NCBI GenBank assembly: GCA_937967465.1
Contig: CALBSW010000153.1
Span: forward strand, 1 to 18,622
Direction: 5' to 3'
DNA: 18,622 nucleotides
DNA from: an uncultured Flavobacteriales bacterium
Lineage (GTDB): Bacteria > Bacteroidota > Bacteroidia > Flavobacteriales_D > Sanyastnellaceae
The position numbers and the translations under genes are program-made. The notes beneath the pieces were generated by a model that saw nothing but the letters and a program-made list of their open reading frames with translations, made no database searches and was not told the origin of the DNA. Shown piece after piece: positions 1-7,274 of this stretch (positions within the stretch are counted from its first letter, which is position 1; every line of letters begins with the position of its first letter).

Positions 1-554
1 AGGATGAGCTTCTCAATGGGGTTGTGGAACTCCCCGGCGAGGCATTGGAAGATGGCGCTGTGCTCGCTGTCCACAGGGAGAATGTCGACGCCTTTTTCGC
101 GGGCAGCGCGCATGACGATGTCGCCGGCCACCACGAGGGTCTCTTTGTTGGCGAGGGCGATGTGTTTGCCTGCGGCGATGGCGTTCATCGTGGGACGCAG
201 TCCGGCAAAGCCCACGAGGGCCGTCAGCACGATGTCGATGCCGTCCATCTCCACGAGCTGTGCAATGGCGTCCTGGCCGGCGTAGGCCTTGATGTCGTGC
301 TCCCACAGGGCGTCCCTCACCTTTTGGCCTTGGGCTTCGTCGGCGATGGCGACGGCGTTGGGTTTGAATTCGAGGGCCTGCTCAATGAGCAGATCGGCAT
401 TGCGACCGGCGGTGAGGACTTCGACTCGGAACCGCCCGGGCTGGGCGCGAACCACATCGAGGGCTTGCGTGCCAATGGAGCCGGTGGAACCGAGAATGGC
501 GAGTCCCCGGCCCGCTCCGGGGTCGAAGGTGTCGCTGTGGGGGACGCGCTCCAT
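1..554 (-). CDS. dxr: 1-deoxy-D-xylulose 5-phosphate reductoisomerase, N-terminal part (runs off left edge)
   Basis: DXR converts 1-deoxy-D-xylulose 5-phosphate to 2-C-methyl-D-erythritol 4-phosphate with NADPH, the committing step of the MEP isoprenoid pathway in the cytosol. I translated 184 codons from the ATG at 554 to the window edge. The NADPH-binding turn GSTGSIG is at residues 22-28, LANKETLVVAG at 134-144, and PVDSEHSAIFQ at 160-170, whose D162 and E164 correspond to metal ligands D150/E152 of the E. coli enzyme. The family is about 385-400 residues, so slightly under half is visible and the third metal ligand and C-terminal domain lie outside. The start overlaps the stop of sufT by one base (TGATG), so it is probably translated by re-initiation as the last visible gene of the suf unit. 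IspG and IspH of the same pathway are Fe-S enzymes, a plausible but inferred reason for the linkage. Confidence 0.95.
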   Translation of the reverse strand, partial: MERVPHSDTFDPGAGRGLAILGSTGSIGTQALDVVRAQPGRFRVEVLTAGRNADLLIEQALEFKPNAVAIADEAQGQKVRDALWEHDIKAYAGQDAIAQLVEMDGIDIVLTALVGFAGLRPTMNAIAAGKHIALANKETLVVAGDIVMRAAREKGVDILPVDSEHSAIFQCLAGEFHNPIEKLI

Positions 555-865
555 CACAGGAATCCGAGTTCGAGTTTGGCTTCCTCGCTCATCATGTCCT
601 GCGTCCATGCCGGCTCAAAGACGATGTCGACGGCGGCTTCCACCACGCCTTCCATGGCGGCCACTTTCTCCTTGACATCATTCGGCATGCTCTCGGCGAC
701 CGGGCAGTTCGGGGACGTCAGGGTCATTTGGATGTCCACCTTCTGACCGCCTTCGGCATCGCTGAATTTGACTTCGTAGATGAGGCCGAGTTCGTAGATG
801 TCGACGGGGATTTCTGGGTCGAAGATGGTCTTCAGGACCGTGATCACATCTTGCTGGGTGGGCAT
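554..865 (-). CDS. sufT: SufT-like DUF59 (MIP18 family) Fe-S assembly protein
   Basis: This is a 103-residue single-domain DUF59 protein. Family members of this type (SufT, and the related PaaD and MIP18/CIA2) act in maturation of Fe-S proteins, probably at the delivery stage. The block DPEIPVDIYELGLIY is at residues 16-30. The second family block, TSPNCPVAESMPNDV, begins at residue 50 and carries the conserved Cys54. Length is typical for a stand-alone DUF59 protein. It lies 9 nt after sufE and shares one base with the dxr start, and location inside a suf operon is the usual Bacteroidota arrangement. The family call is firm; the precise client proteins cannot be read from sequence. Confidence 0.9.
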   Translation of the reverse strand: MPTQQDVITVLKTIFDPEIPVDIYELGLIYEVKFSDAEGGQKVDIQMTLTSPNCPVAESMPNDVKEKVAAMEGVVEAAVDIVFEPAWTQDMMSEEAKLELGFL

Positions 866-874
866 GGGGTGAAG

Positions 875-1309
875 TTAAGCGCGACGGGCTGCGAGGGCCG
901 CGGCGTAGAGCCGCATCTGCTGGACCATGCTGGCCAGCCCGTTGGACCGGGTGGGAGAGAGGTGCTGGTGGAGGCCGATGGCATCGAGGAAGTGAAGGTC
1001 GGCTTCCGCGATGGCCTTGGCGTCGGCGCCTGAGAGGACGCGGACCATCAGGCCCACGAGTCCTTTGGTGATGATGGCATCGCTGTCTGCGGTGAACACC
1101 ACGGAGCCGTCGGCTTGCTCGTCGGCAGCGAGCCACACCTTGGACTGGCAGCCTTTGATGATGTGGTCGTCTGTTTTGCGCGCAGCATCGATGGCCGGGA
1201 CGTCCTTGCCCAGTTCGATGAGGTGCTCATACTTGTCCATCCAGTCGTCGAAGAGGGAGAACTCGTCGATGACTTCGGCTTGGCGTGAGGAGATGAGGTC
1301 TGCGGACAT
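875..1309 (-). CDS. sufE: SufE sulfur-transfer protein
   Basis: SufE accepts persulfide sulfur from the cysteine desulfurase SufS, stimulates it, and passes sulfur to the SufBCD scaffold. The protein is 144 residues, the normal length. The sulfur-accepting cysteine is Cys54 in the motif HIIKGCQSKVW (residues 49-59), which is intact, and the C-terminal helix with the SPTRSNGL segment follows the family pattern. The ATG at 1309 lies 3 nt after the sufS stop, so the two partners are almost certainly cotranscribed and translationally coupled. Nothing unusual is seen in the reading frame. Confidence 0.95.
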   Translation of the reverse strand: MSADLISSRQAEVIDEFSLFDDWMDKYEHLIELGKDVPAIDAARKTDDHIIKGCQSKVWLAADEQADGSVVFTADSDAIITKGLVGLMVRVLSGADAKAIAEADLHFLDAIGLHQHLSPTRSNGLASMVQQMRLYAAALAARRA

Positions 1310-1312
1310 GGG

Positions 1313-2545
1313 TCAGCTCAGCATGTGGATGGCGCGTTCGAGCGCGATGACGGCGCGGTCGACTTCTTCCCGTGTGGTGTAGGCGGCAAAGGACATTCGG
1401 AGGGTGCCGGCGTCCAGCCCGAGGTGGGTCATGAGGGGTTCGGTGCAGTGGTGTCCTGTGCGGACTGCAATGCCTTGCCCATCGAGGAGCGTGCCGAGGT
1501 CGTACGGGTGAAGGCCGTCCACGACCAAGGACACCACGCCCACCTTGTCCGGTGCGGTGCCGATGATGCGCACGCCGGGCAGGGTGCCGAGGGCGTCGTG
1601 GGCATGCGCGACCAAAGCGCGCTCATGGGCCGCAATGGCCTCGGTGCCGATGCCGTTCATCCAATCCAAGGCGATGCCGAATGCAATCCCGCCCGAGATG
1701 TGCGGGGTGCCCGCTTCGAATTTGTGGGGAAGGCCATTGTAGGTCGTGCCGTCGAAGGACACGCTCTGGATCATTTCCCCGCCTCCCCGCCAGGGGGGCA
1801 TGGACTCCAGGAGCTCCTTGCGGCCCCAGACGAAGCCGATGCCCGTCGGACCGTAGGCCTTGTGGCCTGTGGCCACATAGAAGTCGCAACCGATGGCTTG
1901 GACGTCGATGCTCAAATGCGGCAGGGCCTGAGATCCGTCGACCAGGGTCAGCGCCCCCGCGGACCGGGCCTGGGCGCAGAGTTCTGCCACCGGGTTGATG
2001 GTGCCGAGGGTGTTGGAGGCATGGACGATGCCGACCAGTCGGGGTTGGTGTTGCGCGAGCGCCTGTTGGAAGTCCTCCAAGTCGAGGGTGCCGTCTTCGA
2101 GTACATTGACCGGAACAACCTTGGCCCCTTTCTCTTCGCACACCATCTGCCACGGCACGATGTTGGCGTGGTGCTCCATCCGGGTGACCAGAACGGTGTC
2201 GCCCGCTTGAAGGTTGGCCCGTCCCCAGCTTTGGGCCACGAGGTTGACCGCGTCGGTGGAACCTGCGGTGAAGAGGATTTCCTCCGTTCCTGCAGCGCCG
2301 ATGTGCTGGGCGATTTTCTGCCGGGCACCTTCGTAGGCTTCGGTCGCCAGAGCGGCCAAGTGGTGGGCGCCGCGGTGGATGTTGGCGTGGTAGTTCGAGA
2401 GGTATTCCTTCTGCGCTTCAATGACCGCGTTGGGCTTTTGGGCGCTCGCGGCGTTGTCGAGGTACACCAACGGTTTGCCGTGAACCTCCCGAGACAGGAT
2501 GGGGAAGTCCGGTCGGACGCGCTGGGGGAGGGAATTGGAGACCAT
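1313..2545 (-). CDS. sufS: SufS cysteine desulfurase (group II)
   Basis: This PLP enzyme takes sulfur from L-cysteine, giving alanine and an enzyme persulfide that is handed to SufE. Counted from the ATG at 2545 it is 410 residues. The PLP lysine is Lys229 in VATGHKAYGPTG and the catalytic cysteine is Cys367 in RTGHHCTEPL, both intact. The N-terminal LDNAASAQKP and the block TRMEHHANIVPW are typical of SufS rather than IscS. An in-frame TTG two codons upstream (2551) is possible, but the ATG is preferred. It follows tlyA after 33 nt, the loosest junction in the operon, and precedes sufE by 3 nt. Confidence 0.96.
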   Translation of the reverse strand: MVSNSLPQRVRPDFPILSREVHGKPLVYLDNAASAQKPNAVIEAQKEYLSNYHANIHRGAHHLAALATEAYEGARQKIAQHIGAAGTEEILFTAGSTDAVNLVAQSWGRANLQAGDTVLVTRMEHHANIVPWQMVCEEKGAKVVPVNVLEDGTLDLEDFQQALAQHQPRLVGIVHASNTLGTINPVAELCAQARSAGALTLVDGSQALPHLSIDVQAIGCDFYVATGHKAYGPTGIGFVWGRKELLESMPPWRGGGEMIQSVSFDGTTYNGLPHKFEAGTPHISGGIAFGIALDWMNGIGTEAIAAHERALVAHAHDALGTLPGVRIIGTAPDKVGVVSLVVDGLHPYDLGTLLDGQGIAVRTGHHCTEPLMTHLGLDAGTLRMSFAAYTTREEVDRAVIALERAIHMLS

Positions 2546-2578
2546 CTGCAATCGGGAACCGCTGTGCGAAGTAAAGGT

Positions 2579-3322
2579 TCAGGCCCGGCCATCCCACGTG
2601 AAGTGGACGAGGAATTCACGGTTGCCACTGCCCCCTTCAATGGGACTGTCGATGGGCGGGGCGCATCGGAAACCGGCTTCTTCGGCGCGTGCCATGCAGG
2701 AATCGAGGGCTTTCTGGCGGACGGCAGGGTCCCGCACGATGCCATTGCGGCCCAGGTGCTTGGGGCCGACTTCGAATTGGGGCTTGACCAACGCCACGCC
2801 CCAACCGGCATCGGCCACCCAGCCTCGAAGGCGCGGCCAGACGTGGTCCAGGGAGATGAACGACAGGTCCATGACCACCGTGTCGGGGAGCGGGTCAAGT
2901 TGGTCGACTCGGAGGTCTTTGAGGTGGGTCTGTTGCAGGTCGGACACGCGGGCATCGTCGCGCAAGGCGGGCACCAACTGGTCCGTTCCAACGTCCACGG
3001 CATGGACGAATCGGGCGCCCCGTGCAAGGCTGACTTCCGTGAATCCACCGGTGGAGGCGCCGAGGTCCAGCACGACCCGTCCGGTAGGGTCGAGGTCGAA
3101 TTGCTCCAGGGCAGCGAGCAGCTTGAGGGCGCCCCGGGAGACCCAAGGCAGGTCTTCCCCAAGAAGTTCAAGTGTGGCGTCGTGGGGCACTTTTTTGCCG
3201 GGCTTGTGGACGTCCAGGCCATTGACGCGGACACCGTGCTCGGCGATGAGCCGCTCTGCCCGTGGCCGACTTGGCACGAGCCCTCGGTCCACAAGGAGTC
3301 GGTCGAGGCGGACGGGGTCCAT
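2579..3322 (-). CDS. tlyA: TlyA-family rRNA 2'-O-methyltransferase
   Basis: TlyA-family proteins have an N-terminal S4 RNA-binding domain and an FtsJ/RrmJ-like SAM methyltransferase domain. In characterised members they 2'-O-methylate cytidines of 16S and sometimes 23S rRNA; the older label hemolysin is misleading. The 247 residues show an S4-like segment at about 1-60, the SAM-binding loop DLGASTGGFT at 86-95, MDLSFIS at 151-157, VKPQFEVG at 179-186, and the C-terminal GGSGNREFL. The length is normal. The gene overlaps the sufD stop by one base (TGATG), so its translation is tied to the suf operon, an unusual setting for an rRNA modification enzyme. The family call is secure; the target nucleotide is not known. 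Confidence 0.92.
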   Translation of the reverse strand: MDPVRLDRLLVDRGLVPSRPRAERLIAEHGVRVNGLDVHKPGKKVPHDATLELLGEDLPWVSRGALKLLAALEQFDLDPTGRVVLDLGASTGGFTEVSLARGARFVHAVDVGTDQLVPALRDDARVSDLQQTHLKDLRVDQLDPLPDTVVMDLSFISLDHVWPRLRGWVADAGWGVALVKPQFEVGPKHLGRNGIVRDPAVRQKALDSCMARAEEAGFRCAPPIDSPIEGGSGNREFLVHFTWDGRA

Positions 3323-4602
3323 CAGGTCCAGCCGAGGCGCTCGGCGTAGACCGCTTCCACGTGGGCTTGGATCTCGGGGCGGAAGCCGTCGAGGACTTCG
3401 GCGAGGAAGGCGCGAACGAGCAAGTTGCGCGCCTCGGTTTCGGTCATGCCGCGTGAGCGGAGGTAGAACAAGGCTTCACCGTCGAACTGGCCGGTGGTGC
3501 AGCCGTGGCTGCAGCGGACGTCGTCGGCGTAGATCTCGAGTTCAGGCTTGGCGTTGATGGCAGCCTGTTCGCCGAGAATGAGGTTGGCGTTGCTCTGGTA
3601 CGCCTCGATGCGTTGGGCATCGGGGTGCACCATGATCTTGCCGTTGAACACCGCGGTGGCGGAGTCCGCTGCAAGTCCCTTGTACAATTCGTCCGAGCGA
3701 CCGTCCGGCATGGCGTGGTCGATGCGGGTGTGGTGGTCCACGAACTGCCGCTCATTGGGCAGGTAGCACCCGTGGAAGGTGCTGTCCCCGTATTGGCCGC
3801 CTTGTTGGATGTGCAGGTCATTCCGAAGCCAGTGGCTGCGGGCCGTGGCGGTGCGCACTTCGAGCTTGCTGGAGGCCGCCTGCCGGAATTGGTGGTGGCC
3901 GATGTGGTGGGACGTGCCGTGTTCGTCCTGGACGATTTCCAGACCGAGGTGGGCATGTTCGCCGAGCACCGTGGTGATGGCCCCATTGTAGAGGCCTGTC
4001 GCATCGGCGTCGCTGGTGGTCCAGACGATGACTTCGGCCTTGGCCTCCTTGCCGAGCACGATGAGGTGCTGGGGTTGGGCGGCATGGGTGCCTGCACTCA
4101 TGTGGTGGTGCAGGAGAATGGGCCGGTCGATGTGGACGCCGTCGGGGATGAGAATGGCACCGCCATCCTGTGGTGCCGCCGCCTGCAGGGCAGCGAACCA
4201 CTCGTTGTCCGCAAAATGGTCGGACTCGAGGGACGTCAACCGATCGGGACAGGCGGACACTGCAGCGGACAAAGGACCAATGAAAGTGCGGCCGTCGTTG
4301 TGGACCTCACCGCCTGCGAATTGGCCGTCGACGAACACAAAGCGATGTGCATCGAAGTCCGGGAGGACAGCGGGTGCAGCCGCAGGGTTGGATGGGGCGG
4401 TGCCCAGTGCCAATTGTTGGACCCGTGCGACGCGGGTGTACTTCCAGCGTTCGTCGCGCGTGGTGGGATAACCGAGTTGGTCGAGGGCGCGGAGCGCAGC
4501 GGCTTTGCGGCCTGGTGCCACGTCGACTTGGCCTGCGGATCGCGTGGCCTCGATGACCCGCTCCGCCAGGGCCGCAGCCGGGGTCAGGGTCGTTTCGGTC
4601 AT
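3322..4602 (-). CDS. sufD: SufD, scaffold subunit of the SufBCD complex
   Basis: SufD pairs with SufB on a SufC dimer to form the SUF scaffold where Fe-S clusters are built, and is needed for iron acquisition. The protein is 426 residues, within the family range. The core beta-helix region ends in the signature DDVRCSHGCTTGQ (360-372). His366 in CSHGC corresponds to the E. coli SufD histidine (H360) implicated in nascent cluster assembly. FDGEALFYLRSRGM follows, with the C-terminal helices to residue 426. The start overlaps the sufC stop by four bases (ATGA) and the end overlaps tlyA by one, so translation is probably coupled on both sides. Confidence 0.95.
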   Translation of the reverse strand: MTETTLTPAAALAERVIEATRSAGQVDVAPGRKAAALRALDQLGYPTTRDERWKYTRVARVQQLALGTAPSNPAAAPAVLPDFDAHRFVFVDGQFAGGEVHNDGRTFIGPLSAAVSACPDRLTSLESDHFADNEWFAALQAAAPQDGGAILIPDGVHIDRPILLHHHMSAGTHAAQPQHLIVLGKEAKAEVIVWTTSDADATGLYNGAITTVLGEHAHLGLEIVQDEHGTSHHIGHHQFRQAASSKLEVRTATARSHWLRNDLHIQQGGQYGDSTFHGCYLPNERQFVDHHTRIDHAMPDGRSDELYKGLAADSATAVFNGKIMVHPDAQRIEAYQSNANLILGEQAAINAKPELEIYADDVRCSHGCTTGQFDGEALFYLRSRGMTETEARNLLVRAFLAEVLDGFRPEIQAHVEAVYAERLGWT

Positions 4603-5357
4603 GCTTGTGGGGCTTCGGCGCCGACAATCCAGTCGTAGCCTTTTTCCTCGAGTTCGAGGGCGAGTTCCTTGCCGCCGCTGTGGACAATGCGCCCACCGGC
4701 GAGGACGTGCACGTGGTCCGGCACGATGTGGTCGAGCAGGCGCTGGTAGTGCGTGATGACGAGGAAGCTGCGTCCGGCATCGCGCATGGCGTTGACGCCT
4801 TGGGAGACAATGCGCAGGGCATCGATGTCGAGTCCGCTGTCGGTCTCGTCGAGGACGGCCAGCTTCGGCTCGAGCATGGCCATCTGGAAGATTTCGTTGC
4901 GCTTCTTTTCTCCGCCGCTGAAGCCTTCATTGACGGAGCGGTCGCGCAGCTTGCCGTCGAGTTCGACGAGCTGGGCGCATTCCTTGACCTTGGCCAGGAA
5001 GTCCTTTCCGGACAGGGGCGCCTCCTCGCGTTGCTCGCGGATGCTGTTGATCGCGGTGCGCAGGAAGTTGATGTTGGAGACTCCGGGGATTTCCACCGGA
5101 TACTGGAAGGCGAGGAAGATTCCGGCGACAGCGCGTTCCGTGGCGTCGAGCTCGAGGAGGTCGACCCCGTCAAAGGTGATGCTGCCTTCGGTCACTTCGT
5201 ATTCCTCGCGACCAGCGAGGATGCTGGCCAGCGTGCTCTTTCCGGAGCCGTTGGGGCCCATGATGGCGTGGACCTCTCCGGCGCCGAGCTCGAGGCTCAG
5301 TCCCTTGAGGATGTCCGTGTCGCCGATGCGGGCGTGGAGGTTGTCAATCTTGAGCAT
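4599..5357 (-). CDS. sufC: SufC, ATPase subunit of the SufBCD complex
   Basis: SufC is an ABC-type ATPase, soluble rather than a transporter, that drives conformational change of SufB-SufD during cluster assembly. The 252 residues carry the Walker A GPNGSGKST (34-42), the Q-loop segment FLAFQYPVEIPGV (81-93), the ABC signature FSGGEKKRNE (146-155), the Walker B/D-loop LAVLDETDSGLD (166-177) and the switch histidine His203 in ITHYQR. FQYP and the ETDSGLD sequence are characteristic of SufC rather than of import or export ABC proteins. It lies 9 nt after sufB and overlaps sufD by four bases. Confidence 0.97.
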   Translation of the reverse strand: MLKIDNLHARIGDTDILKGLSLELGAGEVHAIMGPNGSGKSTLASILAGREEYEVTEGSITFDGVDLLELDATERAVAGIFLAFQYPVEIPGVSNINFLRTAINSIREQREEAPLSGKDFLAKVKECAQLVELDGKLRDRSVNEGFSGGEKKRNEIFQMAMLEPKLAVLDETDSGLDIDALRIVSQGVNAMRDAGRSFLVITHYQRLLDHIVPDHVHVLAGGRIVHSGGKELALELEEKGYDWIVGAEAPQA

Positions 5358-5366
5358 GGTGGGGAT

Positions 5367-6818
5367 TCAGCCAACGCTGCCTTCGAGGGAAATGGTCAGG
5401 AGCTTCCGCGCTTCCACGGCGAACTCCATGGGGAGCTTGTTGAGGACCTCCTTGGCGTAGCCGTTGACGATCAAGCCGATGGCCTGTTCCTCGGTCAGAC
5501 CGCGTTGGAGGCAGTAGAAAATCTGGTCTTCCCCAATCCGCGAGGTGGTCGCTTCATGCTCCACTTGCGCGGTCGGGTGCTTGGACTCGATGTAGGGGAA
5601 GGTGTGCGCGCCGCTCGTGTCGGTCATGAGCAGGGAATCGCACTGGGAGAAGTTCCGGGCATTCCGGGCGCGGGGTCCCATTTGGACGAGGCCGCGGTAG
5701 CTGTTCTGGCTGCGGCCGGCAGAGATGCCCTTGGAGATGATGGTGGAGTTCGTGTTGGCCCCGAGGTGAATCATCTTGGTGCCGGTGTCCGCCTGCTGGG
5801 CGTTGTTGGTCACGGCCACGGAGTAGAATTCGCCGACGCTGCCATCGCCTTTGAGGATGCAGCTCGGGTACTTCCAGGTGACGGCGGAGCCGGTCTCGAC
5901 CTGGGTCCAGCTGATCTTGGCGCGGGTCTCGCAGATGCCGCGCTTGGTGACGAAGTTGAAGACGCCGCCTTTGCCTTCGGCATCGCCGGGATACCAGTTC
6001 TGGACGGTGCTGTATTTGATTTCGGCGTCGTCCTTGGCGATGAGTTCGACACACGCAGCGTGCAGCTGGTTTTCATCGCGCTGGGGGGCGGTGCAGCCCT
6101 CGAGGTAGCTGACGTAGCTGCCTTCTTCCGCCACCACGAGCGTCCGCTCGAACTGTCCGGTGCCGGCTTCGTTGATGCGGAAGTAGGTGGACAGCTCCAT
6201 CGGGCATTTGACGCCCTTGGGGATGTAGCAGAAGGAGCCGTCTGTGAAGACAGCGGAGTTGAGGGCGCTGAAGAAGTTGTCCTTGACCGGGATGACCGTG
6301 CCGAGGTGCTCGCGAACCAACTCAGGGTGTTCCTGGATGGCTTCGCTCATCGAGCAGAAGATGATGCCGAGCTCGGCCAGCTTGTCTTTGAACGAGGTGG
6401 CAACGGACACGCTGTCCATCACGAAGTCGACCGCCACGCCGGACAGGCGCTTCTGCTCCTCCATGGAGATGCCCAGTTTGTCCATGGTGGCCCGCAGTTC
6501 GGGGTCGACCTCATCGAGGGAGCCCAGCGGCGCCTTGGACTTGGGGGCACTGTAATAGCTGATGGCCTGGTAGTCGGGCTTGTCGTAGTCCACGTGGGCC
6601 CATTCCGGCTCGTCCATCTGCTGCCAGGTGCGGAACGCGTTCAGGCGCCATTCGAGCATCCAGTCCGGCTCGTTCTTCTTGGCGCTGATGAAGCGGATGA
6701 TGTCCTCGTTCAGCCCCGGAGGCGCTTTGTCCGCCTCGATGTCCGTGGTGAATCCGAATTCATACTCCTTCCGGGTGAATTCGTCCAACAGGGGATTCTC
6801 TTCTGCTGCGTTGCTCAT
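5367..6818 (-). CDS. sufB: SufB, cluster-building scaffold subunit
   Basis: SufB is the subunit of SufBCD on which the nascent Fe-S cluster forms. At 483 residues it is close to E. coli SufB (495). The N-terminal segment with PDWMLEWRLNAF (51-62), the central GCTAPQRDENQLHAACVEL (241-259) and the beta-helix are all present. Cys393 in NFSQCDSLL and Glu422 in VEHEATTSRIGEDQ match the E. coli Cys405 and Glu434 positions implicated in cluster assembly. The C-terminus (LPMEFAVEARKLLTISLEG, 462-480) is typical. It starts 12 nt after the A-type gene. No truncation or frameshift is seen. Confidence 0.97.
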   Translation of the reverse strand: MSNAAEENPLLDEFTRKEYEFGFTTDIEADKAPPGLNEDIIRFISAKKNEPDWMLEWRLNAFRTWQQMDEPEWAHVDYDKPDYQAISYYSAPKSKAPLGSLDEVDPELRATMDKLGISMEEQKRLSGVAVDFVMDSVSVATSFKDKLAELGIIFCSMSEAIQEHPELVREHLGTVIPVKDNFFSALNSAVFTDGSFCYIPKGVKCPMELSTYFRINEAGTGQFERTLVVAEEGSYVSYLEGCTAPQRDENQLHAACVELIAKDDAEIKYSTVQNWYPGDAEGKGGVFNFVTKRGICETRAKISWTQVETGSAVTWKYPSCILKGDGSVGEFYSVAVTNNAQQADTGTKMIHLGANTNSTIISKGISAGRSQNSYRGLVQMGPRARNARNFSQCDSLLMTDTSGAHTFPYIESKHPTAQVEHEATTSRIGEDQIFYCLQRGLTEEQAIGLIVNGYAKEVLNKLPMEFAVEARKLLTISLEGSVG

Positions 6819-6830
6819 GAGACGCGGGGT

Positions 6831-7157
6831 TCAGATGGAGAAACTCTCTCCGCAGCCACAGGTTCGATTGGCGTTGGGGTTGTGAAAGACAAACCCCTTG
6901 CCGTTGAGGCCTCCGGAGTACTGGAGCTCCGTGCCAACGAGGTAGAGGAAGCTCTTGCGGTCGACGACGACGGTGACGCCATTGTCCTCAAAGCGCTGGT
7001 CGCCCTCCTGCTCTTCGTGGTCGAAGGTCAGCTCGTACATCAGGCCGCTGCAGCCACCTCCTTTGACGCCGACGCGGACGAAGCTCCCTTCAGGGCATCC
7101 TTCTTCGGCCATCAGGCGGCGAACCTGGTCTCGGGCATTCTCGTGAACGGTGATCAT
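6831..7157 (-). CDS. sufA: A-type Fe-S carrier protein (IscA/SufA family)
   Basis: A-type proteins carry Fe-S clusters from the scaffold to client apoproteins, or supply iron. From the ATG at 7157 the protein is 108 residues, the normal length. The three conserved cysteines are Cys36 in VKGGGCSGLMY and Cys100 and Cys102 in NRTCGCGESFSI. A longer frame beginning with TTG at 7178 adds seven unsupported residues and runs into the leader hairpin, so the ATG is chosen. It is the first gene of the suf unit, 12 nt ahead of sufB, with a promoter-like box about 47 bases upstream. SufA and IscA/ErpA cannot be separated by sequence alone; the symbol follows its operon position. Confidence 0.9.
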   Translation of the reverse strand: MITVHENARDQVRRLMAEEGCPEGSFVRVGVKGGGCSGLMYELTFDHEEQEGDQRFEDNGVTVVVDRKSFLYLVGTELQYSGGLNGKGFVFHNPNANRTCGCGESFSI

Positions 7158-7179
7158 GCGGTTTACGTGGCGGGGCAAA

Positions 7180-7197
7180 ATCCCCCTTTCAGGGGAT
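7180..7197 (-). promoter_or_regulatory. small GC-rich hairpin in the suf leader
   Basis: On the minus strand the sequence pairs an AT plus CCCC arm with a GGGG plus AT arm around a six-base loop. It lies between the promoter-like box at 7204-7211 and the sufA start codon at 7157. If transcription starts about 5 bases after the box, the stem would be at or next to the mRNA 5' end. There is no T-run, so it does not look like a terminator. A role in mRNA protection or leader control is only a guess. Confidence 0.3.
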
Positions 7198-7203
7198 GGC
7201 GCG

Positions 7204-7211
7204 CAAAGGTA
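7204..7211 (-). promoter_or_regulatory. candidate suf operon promoter, -7 box
   Basis: The minus strand reads TACCTTTG, an exact match to the Bacteroidota -7 consensus TAnnTTTG. It lies in the 117-base gap between thiL and sufA. No good -33 TTG is seen 17-23 bases further upstream, only a weak TTTAG-like stretch near 7233-7237. The position, 46 bases before the sufA ATG, suits the promoter of the whole suf unit. Confidence 0.45.
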
Positions 7212-7274
7212 ACGCCGCTAAGTGGACCGGGTCTAAATAACGAACGTGAAAGTGCGTGACCGGCCGGCTCGAGG

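Noticed and set aside
1325..3349. 674-codon plus-strand open frame opposite sufS and tlyA
   Set aside because: It is antisense to two well-supported genes, has no recognisable domain, and its composition (Gly/Val/Ala/Asp rich) is what a GC-rich complementary strand gives.
7158..7178. TTG-initiated extension of the A-type protein by seven residues
   Set aside because: The ATG at 7157 gives the normal family N-terminus and the extension begins beside the leader hairpin.
4605..7259. 884-codon plus-strand open frame opposite sufC, sufB and sufA
   Set aside because: The opposing genes have complete catalytic motifs; the antisense frame shows no family features and spans three gene boundaries and a promoter region.
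7240..7274. GACC/GGTC stem after thiL as a terminator
   Set aside because: Five pairs with a long GC-rich loop and no following T-run.
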